This document shows positions 1 to 8,366 of a DNA stretch of 64,000 bases, in pieces; within the stretch, counting starts at the first letter, position 1; every line of letters begins with the position of its first letter. The stretch is taken from assembly GCA_030532065.1 (NCBI GenBank), contig JAUNLW010000002.1, positions 1 through 64,000 on the forward strand, in the 5' to 3' direction. Under the pieces are notes generated by a model. It saw only the letters and a list, made by a program, of their open reading frames with translations. It was not told the origin of the DNA and ran no database searches. Both the position numbers and the translations under genes were made by a program. Source of the DNA: Eubacteriales bacterium (lineage in GTDB: Bacteria > Bacillota > Clostridia > Saccharofermentanales > DTU023).

Positions 1-290
1 CCTCAAGGCTTTGCGGGCGACCGCATACCTTTATACTGTCAAAGACGGGATTATACAAGACAGAACCGGCCAGGCCTAAAAGATATTGCCCAGGTAGACA
101 TGGCGCAACTTCTTTTCGGCTTTCTGCCTTAGCTCTTGCAGGACATTCTGCAAGCTAAGGACAAGTTTACTGCAATAGCGTAACTTATTGCCTTGTCTTA
201 ATTCGGGACAGTCTTTATCATTTTTATAAAAGCTATGGCTTTACCCGCCCTATCTTTGCCGTACAGCGGCAACCCTGGAAGGAGTTTCAT
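1..290. other. Upstream stretch, no complete gene
   Basis: No full gene is visible. An open frame runs from base 2 to a TAA at 77-79 and could be the last 25 codons of a plus-strand gene cut by the window edge; another frame stays open to 132, so neither is assigned. A strong imperfect hairpin sits at 127-160: CCTTAGC/GCTAAGG outside, TTGCAG/CTGCAA inside, a two-base bulge. It has no T-run, so it may be a processed terminator remnant or a leader structure. Confidence 0.4.
193..221 (+). promoter_or_regulatory. Sigma-A-type promoter of the flavoprotein gene
   Basis: A TTGTCT -35 box (193-198) and a TATCAT -10 box (216-221) are separated by 17 bases. They lie about 70 bases upstream of the ATG at 291, which has a strong GGAAGGAG ribosome site at about 275-283. 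Assigned by consensus match only. Confidence 0.5.
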
Positions 291-1982
291 ATGAAAATAT
301 TAGTTATTGGTGGTGTTGCCGGAGGTATGTCTGCCGCCGCAAGATTACGTAGACTGGATGAACAGGCTGAGATCATTGTCTTTGAACGCGGCGACTATGT
401 TTCTTTCTCCAATTGTTGCTTGCCTTATCACCTAAGCGAAACCGTGCCAGAAGCACAAAATCTGGTACTCATGACACCCGAGGTCCTGAATGCCAGACAC
501 AAGCTGGACGTCAGAGTCAAAGAGGAAGTCATAAGTATAGATCGCGCCGCCAAAAAGGTGCGCGTCAAAAAGCTGGCATCTGGTGAAGAGTATGAGGAAG
601 ATTACGATAAACTAGTGCTTAGCCCCGGTGCTAAAGCCTTGGACTTCCCCATTCCCGGTAGCGATACTGTGCCTTCCTCATTCTTAAGAACCGTTAATGA
701 CGCGGCCTACATCCACGACTTTATAAAAGAGAAAAATCTCAAAAATATTTTGGTTTTGGGCGGCGGCTTTATCGGTATTGAGGCAGCTGAAAATCTCAAG
801 TTGGCAGGTTATGAAGTAACGATCGTGGAAGCTTTGGATCAGGTACTCGGCCAATATGATGAGGATATGATCCAGATTATCCATAAGGAGCTCTACGATC
901 AAGGCGTAAAACTGTATCTGGGACGCCGTTTAGAACGCTTTGAGCATGGCAAAGCTATCTTGTCCGATGGCACTCAGCTGGCATGTGATTTCTTAGTTAA
1001 GGCCGCAGGGGTTCGACCGGAAAGCAGCCTGGCCAGGGATGCCGGCTTGAGCCTGACCGAAAAGGGAGCAATCGCTGTCGATCAGAACTATGTTACTTCC
1101 GATCCGGACATCTACGCTCTGGGGGATGCTATTGAGGTCTACAACGCCCTTTCCAAGCAAAAATTCAACCTGGCACTGGCAGGACCGGCTCAGAAGCAGG
1201 CCCGTTATGTCGCTGACCACATCATGGGCAAGGCTCATATCAATCACGGCTTTATTGGCTCTTCCTGCATTAAGGTGTTCGACTATAATGCGGCGGCTAC
1301 GGGCTTAAGCAGCCGTGAACTTGAACGCCTGGGTCGCAAAGACTACGACTATGCTTACGTTATCCCCAAAGATTCTGTCGGCCTAATGCCTGATTCGGAA
1401 AACCAATACGTAAAAGTAATTTTTGAAGTCCCAAGCGGAAAGCTCCTGGGTTGCCAGGCTATCGGTAAGGGTGATGTTGTCAAACGCGTAGATGTCGTAG
1501 CCGCCCTGCTAAAATTTGGAGCCACCGTGGAAGACCTCATGGATCTAGAGCTCTGCTACGCTCCGCCCTTCTCCATTGCCAGAGACTCACTAAACTTTGC
1601 CGGTTACGTGGCAACTAACCTTCTGCACGGAACTTATCGACATGTACATGTTTCTGATGTACGTCCTCTGGTAGAGCAAGGAGCTTTTATTGTAGATGTG
1701 AGAGAACCTGACGAATTTAAAGCCGGCCACCTTGTTAACGCTGTAAACATTCCTCTCAGTCAAATTCGGGAACGCATGGATGAGATTCCCAAAGATCAGC
1801 CAGTTTATCTGCATTGCCGCTCCGGCCAACGTAGTTACAACGCTATCATGGCCTTGCAACAATATGGCTTCAACAATCTCTATAACATTGCCGGTTCCTT
1901 CCTGGGTATTTCCTGCCACGAATACTTCCAGGACCAGGTTAGCGGCCGTAAACCTATAGTAACTGTGTATAGCTTTAACTAA
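291..1982 (+). CDS. CoA-disulfide reductase-like FAD oxidoreductase with rhodanese domain
   Basis: This is a pyridine nucleotide-disulfide oxidoreductase with a C-terminal rhodanese domain (CoADR-RHD type, 563 aa). The FAD-binding GGVAGG motif is at residues 7-12, a second dinucleotide-binding GGGFIG motif at about 158-163, and the redox-active cysteine lies in the SFSNC-C-LPY segment. The aligned catalytic residue is Cys42; the family normally has Gly at the next position, here Cys43. The rhodanese domain (about 455-550) has HCRSGQRS with Cys509. Known relatives reduce CoA disulfide, CoA persulfide or polysulfide with NAD(P)H, so a role in thiol redox or sulfur metabolism in the cytoplasm is likely, but the substrate is not fixed by sequence. 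It is monocistronic, with its own promoter and a terminator about 60 bases downstream. Confidence 0.85.
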   Translation: MKILVIGGVAGGMSAAARLRRLDEQAEIIVFERGDYVSFSNCCLPYHLSETVPEAQNLVLMTPEVLNARHKLDVRVKEEVISIDRAAKKVRVKKLASGEEYEEDYDKLVLSPGAKALDFPIPGSDTVPSSFLRTVNDAAYIHDFIKEKNLKNILVLGGGFIGIEAAENLKLAGYEVTIVEALDQVLGQYDEDMIQIIHKELYDQGVKLYLGRRLERFEHGKAILSDGTQLACDFLVKAAGVRPESSLARDAGLSLTEKGAIAVDQNYVTSDPDIYALGDAIEVYNALSKQKFNLALAGPAQKQARYVADHIMGKAHINHGFIGSSCIKVFDYNAAATGLSSRELERLGRKDYDYAYVIPKDSVGLMPDSENQYVKVIFEVPSGKLLGCQAIGKGDVVKRVDVVAALLKFGATVEDLMDLELCYAPPFSIARDSLNFAGYVATNLLHGTYRHVHVSDVRPLVEQGAFIVDVREPDEFKAGHLVNAVNIPLSQIRERMDEIPKDQPVYLHCRSGQRSYNAIMALQQYGFNNLYNIAGSFLGISCHEYFQDQVSGRKPIVTVYSFN

Positions 1983-2040
1983 GCGCGGAGCATTGCTAGA
2001 TTAGGCTTTGGTTTACATCTCCATAGCAACCAATAAAAAG

Positions 2041-2081
2041 TTCAAGCAGTAAGAGCTGGTCGCTCCTACTGCTTGAATTTT
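2041..2081. terminator. Bidirectional rho-independent terminator
   Basis: An 11-bp perfect stem (TTCAAGCAGTA at 2041-2051 with TACTGCTTGAA at 2067-2077), an inner GAGC/GCTC helix, and T4 on the plus side. The minus strand reads TTTTT after the stem, so it can end both the flavoprotein transcript and the convergent ABC exporter transcript. Confidence 0.85.
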
Positions 2082-2121
2082 CTAAGACTAGGCACAGATA
2101 AGCTTCTTCCGCTTACTCTTG

Positions 2122-2247
2122 CTATCTAACTGGCTTAAATTTATTAACTATCCAAAGTAAGATACAGGCCCCGATAACAGAAATCAAAACGCTATATAGA
2201 TTTAACACCAGAATCTTTGGCAATCTGCTGTGCTTCAAACAAGGCAT
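2122..2247 (-). CDS. Possible 41-aa single-span membrane peptide
   Basis: This small ATG frame encodes a 41-residue peptide with a basic N-terminus, one hydrophobic stretch (about residues 12-34) and a basic end (KFKPVR). It lies just 3' of the ABC exporter gene and before the shared terminator. There is no convincing Shine-Dalgarno site, and it overlaps the antitoxin-like relic in another frame, so it may be chance. If real, size and charge would fit a small membrane toxin or a hydrophobic signal-peptide precursor. No family was recognised. Confidence 0.2.
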   Translation of the reverse strand: MPCLKHSRLPKILVLNLYSVLISVIGACILLWIVNKFKPVR

Positions 2248-2302
2248 CAATCGTGTCTTGATTGGGCTTCTGAGTTGAGATTTCGATTCGATCAACAAAT
2301 CT
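2192..2302 (-). pseudogene. C-terminal relic of a RelB/DinJ-type antitoxin
   Basis: Directly after the exporter stop codon the same frame stays open for 36 codons with no start. The peptide includes EISTQKPNQDTIDALFEA followed by QQIAKDSGVKS. That pattern (short beta segment, PN-x-x-T, then a helix ending in IAKD) is what I know from the C-terminal half of RelB/DinJ antitoxins. There is no N-terminal ribbon-helix-helix part and no toxin gene beside it, so I read it as a decayed fragment. The assignment rests on pattern memory over a short segment. Confidence 0.4.
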
Positions 2303-4018
2303 TTATTGCGCGATTGTGTAGAGAGAATAGAAGTAATCTTTCTTATCCATGAGTTGATCGAAGCTGCCTTGTTCGGCTATAGTGCCGTTTTTGAGTACCA
2401 GGATACGGTCATACTGTCGCAGCAAAGAAGCTTCCAGGCGGTGCGTGATGACCATGCGGGTCAGACCACGCAGTTCCAGGATGGAGCGAGTGATTTTGGC
2501 GGAGGTCTCCACGTCTAAGGAGGAGGTTGCCTCGTCGACTAAGAGAACGGAGTTCTTGTGGAGTAAGCTGCGCGCGATGGCTATGCGCTGGCGTTCACCA
2601 CCTGAGAGATGGACGCCATTCTCACCGCAGCGGTACTCGTGGCCTTTGGCAGCGACTAATTGCTCAAGACCTGCATCTCGTATGGCCTGACCTACTTCCT
2701 CTTCAGAAAATTGCCTGTACAAAGTGATGTTATCTCTAATAGATGCGTTAAAGATAAATACGTTCTGTTGGATCAGGGTCAGTAGGTCATAAAGCGAATC
2801 GGTACGAATATCACGTAATTCCTGACCATCATAACGGATGTCTCCTCGATATTTCCGGTCTGAGCCCATCATGAGTTGGAAGAGAGTGGACTTGCCGCTG
2901 CCAGAGCCACCTACTAAGGCCACGCACTCGCCTGCATCGATATTAAAGTCCACACCTCTGAGCACATCTTCTCCGCCGTCATAGGCATAATGCAGGTCTT
3001 TAATCTCAATACGATCTTTGAGTTCCTGATCTATGGCCAAGCCGGTATCGTCCACATTTTCTGCCAAGATATTTTCCATCTTTTCAATCAAAGCTATAGA
3101 TGCTTTGCGTTTTGCCAAGAGGTCAGGCAGCTCACGTATAGGCTGCATAATGATACCGGTCAAGTTGACAAAGGCCATCAGCATACCGACAGTGAGGCTG
3201 AAGTCAGAATGGATGAGGAAGGCACCTATCAAGAAAACACCCATCTGAGCACTAATGCCGGCGATGGCGCTGTTGAGTACCACCAAGGCTTCCGCTCTTC
3301 TTTTTTGTCTTTTGGCTTCTTCCAGTGTTTCATTGCTTTCAGAAAACTGCTCAAACAGCGCGTCTTCTGCCTGGAAGGCCTTGATTACAGAGAAACCGTT
3401 GAGACTGTCTTTTAGCTGCGCTACAAATGAAGCATTACGGTCTGAAGCTTCTTTCTCGTAAACAGCGACCTTTTTACCGCTAAAGAGAGCTGCCAGGATC
3501 GGGAGCAGCAGGAGCAGCAGCGCAGTAAATGTTAGCAGCGGGTTGTAAGAGAGCATTAGCGCCATGCTAGCGATAAAGACCATTACATGAGCTACCAGGC
3601 TGAAGCTCTTTTCCAGGTAGTTTAGCTCAATGCTGGCTACATCGTTAGATAAGGCTGACAAGTAGGTAGAGCTGTCTTCTCTGGCAAATGAAGCCAGGTT
3701 TTTCTGTGTTAGCTTGTGATAGACTTGATTTTTGTATTGCAGCATGGCCTTCTGCAGGAAATTAGGCAATACACGCCGTCTAAGAGCCAGAACTCCAAAG
3801 GCCATCAAGATTAAGCCCAGGGTTACCCAAGCCAGAGCGCCCAGCGGCAGGGCGGCGTCGCTACCAACTGCCGCATCCATTAGCTGCTGAATCAACCATG
3901 ATAATAAGACGTTTAAAAGTCCCAGGAAAATATCGCTTAAAAGACACAGAGTCCAATTGAGCTTGTTGTGCTGGAAAAAGCTACGTGACAGCGCAGTGTG
4001 GTTATTTTCCTTCTTCAT
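2303..4018 (-). CDS. ABC exporter, fused permease and ATPase
   Basis: Type IV (ABCB/MsbA-like) half-transporter of 571 aa. The N-terminal half has six likely membrane spans. The ATPase half has Walker A GGSGSGKST (about 368), signature LSGGERQRIAIARSL, Walker B VLLVDEATSSLD and the H-loop ITHRLEA. I chose the ATG at 4018 because AGGAGGA lies 6 bases upstream, inside the end of the preceding regulator gene; an upstream in-frame ATG at 4051 lacks such a site. The 17-base overlap with the XRE gene means one transcript. Substrate unknown: drugs, lipids or peptides are all possible. It ends at the shared terminator near 2041-2081. Confidence 0.85.
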   Translation of the reverse strand: MKKENNHTALSRSFFQHNKLNWTLCLLSDIFLGLLNVLLSWLIQQLMDAAVGSDAALPLGALAWVTLGLILMAFGVLALRRRVLPNFLQKAMLQYKNQVYHKLTQKNLASFAREDSSTYLSALSNDVASIELNYLEKSFSLVAHVMVFIASMALMLSYNPLLTFTALLLLLLPILAALFSGKKVAVYEKEASDRNASFVAQLKDSLNGFSVIKAFQAEDALFEQFSESNETLEEAKRQKRRAEALVVLNSAIAGISAQMGVFLIGAFLIHSDFSLTVGMLMAFVNLTGIIMQPIRELPDLLAKRKASIALIEKMENILAENVDDTGLAIDQELKDRIEIKDLHYAYDGGEDVLRGVDFNIDAGECVALVGGSGSGKSTLFQLMMGSDRKYRGDIRYDGQELRDIRTDSLYDLLTLIQQNVFIFNASIRDNITLYRQFSEEEVGQAIRDAGLEQLVAAKGHEYRCGENGVHLSGGERQRIAIARSLLHKNSVLLVDEATSSLDVETSAKITRSILELRGLTRMVITHRLEASLLRQYDRILVLKNGTIAEQGSFDQLMDKKDYFYSLYTIAQ

Positions 4019-5090
4019 GGTCTTCCTCCTGAATCCGTTCCCAGATCTCATACACTTCTTCAGCTGGAAATTCTTTAAGAGAGCTGCCGATCGCCTCTAG
4101 AGAATCTCTGCCGAAATCGTCATAAATGTAGTAGTTTTCCTCAAGATAGAAGTGCGGAAAACCCGTCAAATCAAAATTCGGGCAGTTATCGAAGCGCAAG
4201 GCGGCTTGTTTTGCCAGACGCAGAGCCTCCTCACATTTATCTAGTTGACCCAACCCATAGAAATCCATTGCCTCCATTGTTCGATAGATGACCTCCATCT
4301 TGTCGAAAATTGACACGTGTTCCCGATCTATAAAGGAAGCCGGTAAGGGCCAAGTGCGGTGCAAGATATCAAGTGCTTCTTCATAGCGTCCCAGGCACTG
4401 ATAAGCTCGAGCAAAGGCAATTGATAAGGCAAAAAGCTTGGAAATCAATAAATAAAGCTCTTGTGAAAGCAAGGGCAAAGCCTCTTCACTTTGATCAAGG
4501 TAGCGGACCATCGTCTGAGCAATGAGGTAATCATTAACGTTATAGATGTTGTTCTTCTTAAGAATAACTATCGCTTCCTCATACTCACCCAACTCAATCA
4601 TTAATTGGGCCGTCAAATCTTCCAGGACAGCTTGATTAATATGAGGATTTTGATTTTGTTCCAAAAGCAGAATGGACTTGCGGTAGAGCGCGATCGCTCT
4701 TTTTAGAGCATCACGATCTTTCTGTTCCACACCATTTAGATGGTAGAAGCGTGCTGAATCCAAATTGACCTGAAAGTCATTCGGATAAGTCGCCAGTATT
4801 TCAACTACCTGTTCTTTTCCTTCCTCATAAGCTTTATCTCTAGTCAGTTGTCTGATTTGCTCTAAACAGGCTTCTTTACTTTTTTGATTCTCTAAGTCAA
4901 AACCGGTAAGGGCATCAAGCGAAGTCTGAAAGCAGAGTGCCAGCCGCATTAAGAGTGAAAGCTCCGGTGTGCTGGCTCCAGATTCCCACTTGGAAACTGC
5001 CCCCACTGACACGTTCATTTTTTCGGCCAATTCTTCCTGGGTCAGGCCCATTTTCTTGCGACCAGCTCGGATATTCTTGCCAAGTTCCAT
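4002..5090 (-). CDS. XRE-family regulator with TPR-like C-terminal domain
   Basis: A 362-aa cytoplasmic regulator. Residues about 5-60 are a clear HTH_3 domain (GLTQEELAEKMNVSVGAVSKWES). The rest is a series of helical pairs rich in Leu, Tyr and Glu, typical of TPR-like sensor domains in RRNPP-type regulators. The ATG has AGGAGG 7 bases upstream. It is co-transcribed with the overlapping ABC exporter, which it probably controls. A perfect palindrome inside its own promoter suggests autoregulation. The inducer is unknown; peptide sensing is possible only by architecture. Confidence 0.8.
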   Translation of the reverse strand: MELGKNIRAGRKKMGLTQEELAEKMNVSVGAVSKWESGASTPELSLLMRLALCFQTSLDALTGFDLENQKSKEACLEQIRQLTRDKAYEEGKEQVVEILATYPNDFQVNLDSARFYHLNGVEQKDRDALKRAIALYRKSILLLEQNQNPHINQAVLEDLTAQLMIELGEYEEAIVILKKNNIYNVNDYLIAQTMVRYLDQSEEALPLLSQELYLLISKLFALSIAFARAYQCLGRYEEALDILHRTWPLPASFIDREHVSIFDKMEVIYRTMEAMDFYGLGQLDKCEEALRLAKQAALRFDNCPNFDLTGFPHFYLEENYYIYDDFGRDSLEAIGSSLKEFPAEEVYEIWERIQEEDHEEGK

Positions 5091-5115
5091 ATACCTACCT
5101 CCTTGTTCTGCCGAT

Positions 5116-5144
5116 ATTATCTAGTGCCCTTAGGGGCAAGACAA
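5116..5144 (-). promoter_or_regulatory. Promoter of the XRE-exporter operon with operator-like palindrome
   Basis: On the minus strand a TTGTCT -35 box (5139-5144) and GATAAT -10 box (5116-5121) are 17 bases apart. The spacer holds TGCCC-4-GGGCA (5125-5138), a perfect inverted repeat placed where a bound dimer would block polymerase. It is the natural candidate operator for the XRE protein encoded immediately downstream. Confidence 0.55.
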
Positions 5145-5256
5145 TACCCCACCAGTAAAATTACTCAAGAAATAATTCTACTATTAGTAAAAAGCGCAGA
5201 AATAAGAAGGAATCTTCTATGTTTTTGCAGAAGTTCTTTGTCGATTGCCTATTATT

Positions 5257-5784
5257 CTATGAATTGGCATGACTCCTGGCTTCCATATCCAGAATGTCAT
5301 CTACCACGATTAGGAGCGCTAGCAGTTCTTCCTCAAACTCCGGATCTAAAACAGTAATTACAAAGGTGTCACCCCAGGCCAGGAAGGCTTTCTCGATGTA
5401 ACCCACCTTTGTCGTACCGTTATAGACGTCAAAATAAAGGTCCAGAATAAAATCACCCTTTAAATTTAGCTGATAGTCTTTTGATGACACTTCAATTTGC
5501 TTACGAAACAAATTGATTCTCTGTCGGATAGTCATTCTGCTGCCATCGTTAAAGCGCACTTGGTATCGCGGCATAAGACGCAAGAGCTCGCGGTCAATAA
5601 CGAAGGATCTTTGATTGCTAACATGATTTACGTGTACAGTATTGCCAATCAATCGGAAATCCTGTTCCACCTGATAAACGGCATTACCGTCTTCATCCAA
5701 AACAGGGTAAACATCCCGTAATTTAAACACTTTTTGTCTGATATAGAGCTTGTACATGCTGTTTTTTTTGCTTGAGCTAGCCAA
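5257..5784 (-). CDS. LURP-one-related (YxjI-like, tubby C-terminal fold) protein
   Basis: A 175-aa protein resembling the bacterial YxjI/LURP-one-related family: it begins MYKLYIRQKVFKLRD and repeats short beta-strand units (VYPVLDEDGNAVYQV, VNHVSNQRSFVIDREL). The fold is a tubby-like beta barrel around a buried helix, possibly a membrane-tethered scramblase-like or lipid-binding protein; function in bacteria is unsettled. The start is uncertain: TTG at 5784 or ATG at 5757, neither with a well-spaced ribosome site. The AAGGAG about 17 bases before the TTG lies inside the upstream small gene, 5 bases away, so translational coupling is likely. Confidence 0.65.
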   Translation of the reverse strand: MASSSKKNSMYKLYIRQKVFKLRDVYPVLDEDGNAVYQVEQDFRLIGNTVHVNHVSNQRSFVIDRELLRLMPRYQVRFNDGSRMTIRQRINLFRKQIEVSSKDYQLNLKGDFILDLYFDVYNGTTKVGYIEKAFLAWGDTFVITVLDPEFEEELLALLIVVDDILDMEARSHANS

Positions 5785-5789
5785 CTTAT

Positions 5790-6005
5790 CTAGTCAAAAT
5801 ACTCCTTTTGTGTGAGTCTAAGATCAAAATCAAATATGACATCGTTCAGGTCATCGGTCAAATAGTCAAAAACTTTATTAGCTAAGGCTTTGGGCAGGCC
5901 ATAATAAGCTTCTGCTTGTTCCCATTTTTCCGGCGACGGGTAGACTCGTCGTAAAACCAACATGTTACCCCAAAGTCGGCGCTTAGCAGCATCGGTTATA
6001 TTCAA
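5790..6005 (-). CDS. Small hypothetical protein
   Basis: A frame of 71 codons starting at TTG 6005 or, perhaps better, at ATG 5963 (57 aa), which has GGGG a few bases upstream. The product is acidic at its C-terminus (DDLNDVIFDFDLRLTQKEYFD) with an aromatic middle (PEKWEQAEAYYGLP). I recognise no family. It sits 16 bases after the LPXTG gene and 5 bases before the LURP-one gene, so it is probably in one transcript with them. Confidence 0.4.
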   Translation of the reverse strand: MNITDAAKRRLWGNMLVLRRVYPSPEKWEQAEAYYGLPKALANKVFDYLTDDLNDVIFDFDLRLTQKEYFD

Positions 6006-6021
6006 ACCTCTGGGGGCAGCA

Positions 6022-7887
6022 TTATTTTTTCGGCCGGACTAAAACTACAAAACCAAAAATGAGTAGGGCAAAGTTCAGGAATACAGGGGAAGTTGCTTGT
6101 CCTGTCTTAGGCAGTAAGGGGATGGGATTAGGACTATCCGTTTCGTCTAAAGGACTCTCCTGCGATGTTGTAACCTGGATGGTCGGTACGCTTTCTTCAC
6201 CTGTCTGCCAGCTCAGTTCGAAAGTGAAATCAGGATTAAGACTAGGGCTAGGAATAGGGCTAGGGATAGGATCTGGAAACGGAGGCGGAGCAGGTAGATC
6301 GGGCTGTGGCTCCACAGGTTTCAGATGTGCGGTGATCAAAAATCCCGTACTAGCATTACCACTTATTTCCGTATAATAGTCGTGACCTATATCCTCAACG
6401 GAAATATCATACTCGATATTAGACCCAGACAGACTCTGGGGCAAACCCATTAATGAGCCTCTCCAATTATTTGAGTGAGATAAACGTAAGCTTTTGCCAG
6501 TTGGGTTGCCATTTTCCAATAATCCTATAGTTATGCTCTGTGGTCGCAAACCCTGTGCATTTTCTTGGTCATCCCAATTCACTTGCGCTGATATATCTAT
6601 GGTGTCTGGCTCTTGCTGAGAATACCCGGCAACCAGGTAGAGATCTTTATTCAGATTATCGGTTAAAGTAAGTTGTTCGGTCGGGTTACTCTCACTGTAG
6701 CGGTCGTCAGGATTGTCGTGATACCAGCCGGTTATATTTCGTTCATCTCCTTCCGCTAGACGTTCATTCATTTTCTCTACAGAGGGGAGATTTAGAGAGT
6801 GTGTACCATCCTCTGTTAAAGAAAAGCAAACATCAGAAGCAGCGCCACCAGCACTGTTGAAAGCGACAAGTGAATTGGTTATTGACACGTCAGAATCTTG
6901 CGCAAAAATCCCTCCGCCATAGCCTTGATTTCCGTCAATTGAGTTTCCGGTTATTTGCGTGTCAGACACTCTTATATCAGAATCTAACACAAAGATGCCT
7001 GCACCATAACCTGAACCATCATCGGTAATAATTTGGTTGTCTGTGATAGATCCACCTGATACATTTACGGTACTACCCCAAGCAAAAAGAGCTGCACCAT
7101 AACCTGAACAACCATCGGTAATAATTTGGTTGTCTGTGATAGATCCTCCTGATATGTTTACCATACTGCTAAAAGCACAAACAGCCGCACCCCTTACAAA
7201 TTCTGTAGGATTAGTAATAGTTGGAGAGCTTAGCCTTTTCACCCTATTATTCTTGATGCTGCCTCCGGACATATTAAAAGTTCCCTTATTGACACATATC
7301 ATCGACTGGCAACCATCATACATTCCACCAGCGTCAGAAACTTTACAATTTTGTATACTACCTCCGAGCATGTTGAAAATACCATTCATCTGGACCAAGA
7401 CAACCGTTGCCAAAGAATTAGTATGGCTAATATCACGATTATCAATAATTGTGCCCTCATGCATATTGATAGTGCCTCCCCCTAAGGCTTGTAAAAGAGG
7501 ACGAGGAGTCGAAGTGGGATGATCCCACCCACCATCTATACGTAGCGTATCTCCAGTCTCTCCCAAGTGTACGATAGCTCCATTAGAAACAACCAATTGA
7601 TCAAATCCGCTTAGCGAATGGCCATTACCTTTAATTGTCGTGCTACCCTTATCGAAGCTCAGCTTATCATCTTGATCAGCTACAATATCTGCTTTTAGTT
7701 CTAGCAGGTATGAAAGATTTGGCTCTGTAGACTCATTTATTTCCGCTATGGCTGCTCTCAATTCTCCTATATTACTAATTTCTTTGACGTTAGGAGGATC
7801 TTCCGCATACACAAAAAACGGTACAATAAGCCATTGACCGAGCAATAGTAACAAGAAAAGGCAGATAGAAATAGCGAAACGTTTCAT
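6022..7887 (-). CDS. LPXTG-anchored surface protein with beta-helix repeats
   Basis: Secreted, sortase-anchored protein of 621 aa. It has a signal peptide (MKRF, then a Leu/Ile/Val core ending near FVYAEDP) and a C-terminal sorting signal: LPKTG, hydrophobic stretch, RPKK. The middle carries repeated short units such as NMSGGSI-x-N and VSGGSITDNQ, typical of right-handed parallel beta-helix surface proteins. Two adjacent 31-aa units are nearly identical. A Pro/Ser-rich stretch (PPPFPDPIPSPIPSPS) precedes the anchor as a wall-spanning linker. The ATG at 7887 was chosen over 7932 because TTGGAGAAATAAAA precedes it and the signal peptide starts there. Likely adhesin or polysaccharide-binding function; ligand unknown. 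Confidence 0.8.
   Translation of the reverse strand: MKRFAISICLFLLLLLGQWLIVPFFVYAEDPPNVKEISNIGELRAAIAEINESTEPNLSYLLELKADIVADQDDKLSFDKGSTTIKGNGHSLSGFDQLVVSNGAIVHLGETGDTLRIDGGWDHPTSTPRPLLQALGGGTINMHEGTIIDNRDISHTNSLATVVLVQMNGIFNMLGGSIQNCKVSDAGGMYDGCQSMICVNKGTFNMSGGSIKNNRVKRLSSPTITNPTEFVRGAAVCAFSSMVNISGGSITDNQIITDGCSGYGAALFAWGSTVNVSGGSITDNQIITDDGSGYGAGIFVLDSDIRVSDTQITGNSIDGNQGYGGGIFAQDSDVSITNSLVAFNSAGGAASDVCFSLTEDGTHSLNLPSVEKMNERLAEGDERNITGWYHDNPDDRYSESNPTEQLTLTDNLNKDLYLVAGYSQQEPDTIDISAQVNWDDQENAQGLRPQSITIGLLENGNPTGKSLRLSHSNNWRGSLMGLPQSLSGSNIEYDISVEDIGHDYYTEISGNASTGFLITAHLKPVEPQPDLPAPPPFPDPIPSPIPSPSLNPDFTFELSWQTGEESVPTIQVTTSQESPLDETDSPNPIPLLPKTGQATSPVFLNFALLIFGFVVLVRPKK
7001..7153. repeat. Two near-identical 93-bp tandem units in the LPXTG gene
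   Basis: The block starting GCACCATAACCTGAAC recurs at 7001 and 7094, a 93-base (31-codon) period, with near-identical sequence through the NQIITD unit. The low divergence suggests recent duplication or gene conversion and possible repeat-number variation between strains. Confidence 0.8.
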
Positions 7888-8140
7888 TTTTATTTCTCCA
7901 ATAACTTTTGAGCGATAATATACTGTATCCACTGTAGCACTAACTCGATTTACTTAAAATTACATTTGGGTTAAAGTGTACCACTAGTTTCGATCAAAAA
8001 AGGGTATGTATCTACCCAGTTGAACTGATAAAGTTAATTTTAGTAGCCACAGAGTATATGAGCTACGAGATCTGGTCAACTAATTGCTTTCAACTAAGTG
8101 CTTTATGGATCGCTTCTCAACAGAGGTCAGATCAGAACAA

Positions 8141-8178
8141 AAAACTCCGCTACGACTGTATCCGTAACGGAGTTTTTT
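8141..8178 (-). terminator. Terminator of the tRNA-Gly/tRNA-Cys transcript
   Basis: On the minus strand the CCA end of tRNA-Cys runs straight into AAAAAACTCCG, an 18-base loop, then CGGAGTTTTTT (stem arms 8143-8149 and 8168-8174). Confidence 0.8.
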
Positions 8179-8253
<75 letters not shown>

Positions 8254-8291
8254 TTGTATAAAAAATGACCACCTTGCGGCGGTCATCTTTG

Positions 8292-8366
8292 TGGAGCGGG
8301 ATACGAGATTCGAACTCGCGACTTTCACCTTGGCAAGGTGACACTCTACCACTGAGTTAATCCCGC
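8292..8366 (-). tRNA. tRNA-Gly(GCC)
   Basis: Acceptor GCGGGAT with ATCCCGC, anticodon stem CACCT/AGGTG around TGCCA (anticodon GCC), T-loop GTTCGAAT, encoded CCA. Between this and tRNA-Cys lies a hairpin at about 8265-8287 (ATGACC.../GGTCAT), probably a processing feature. Confidence 0.95.
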
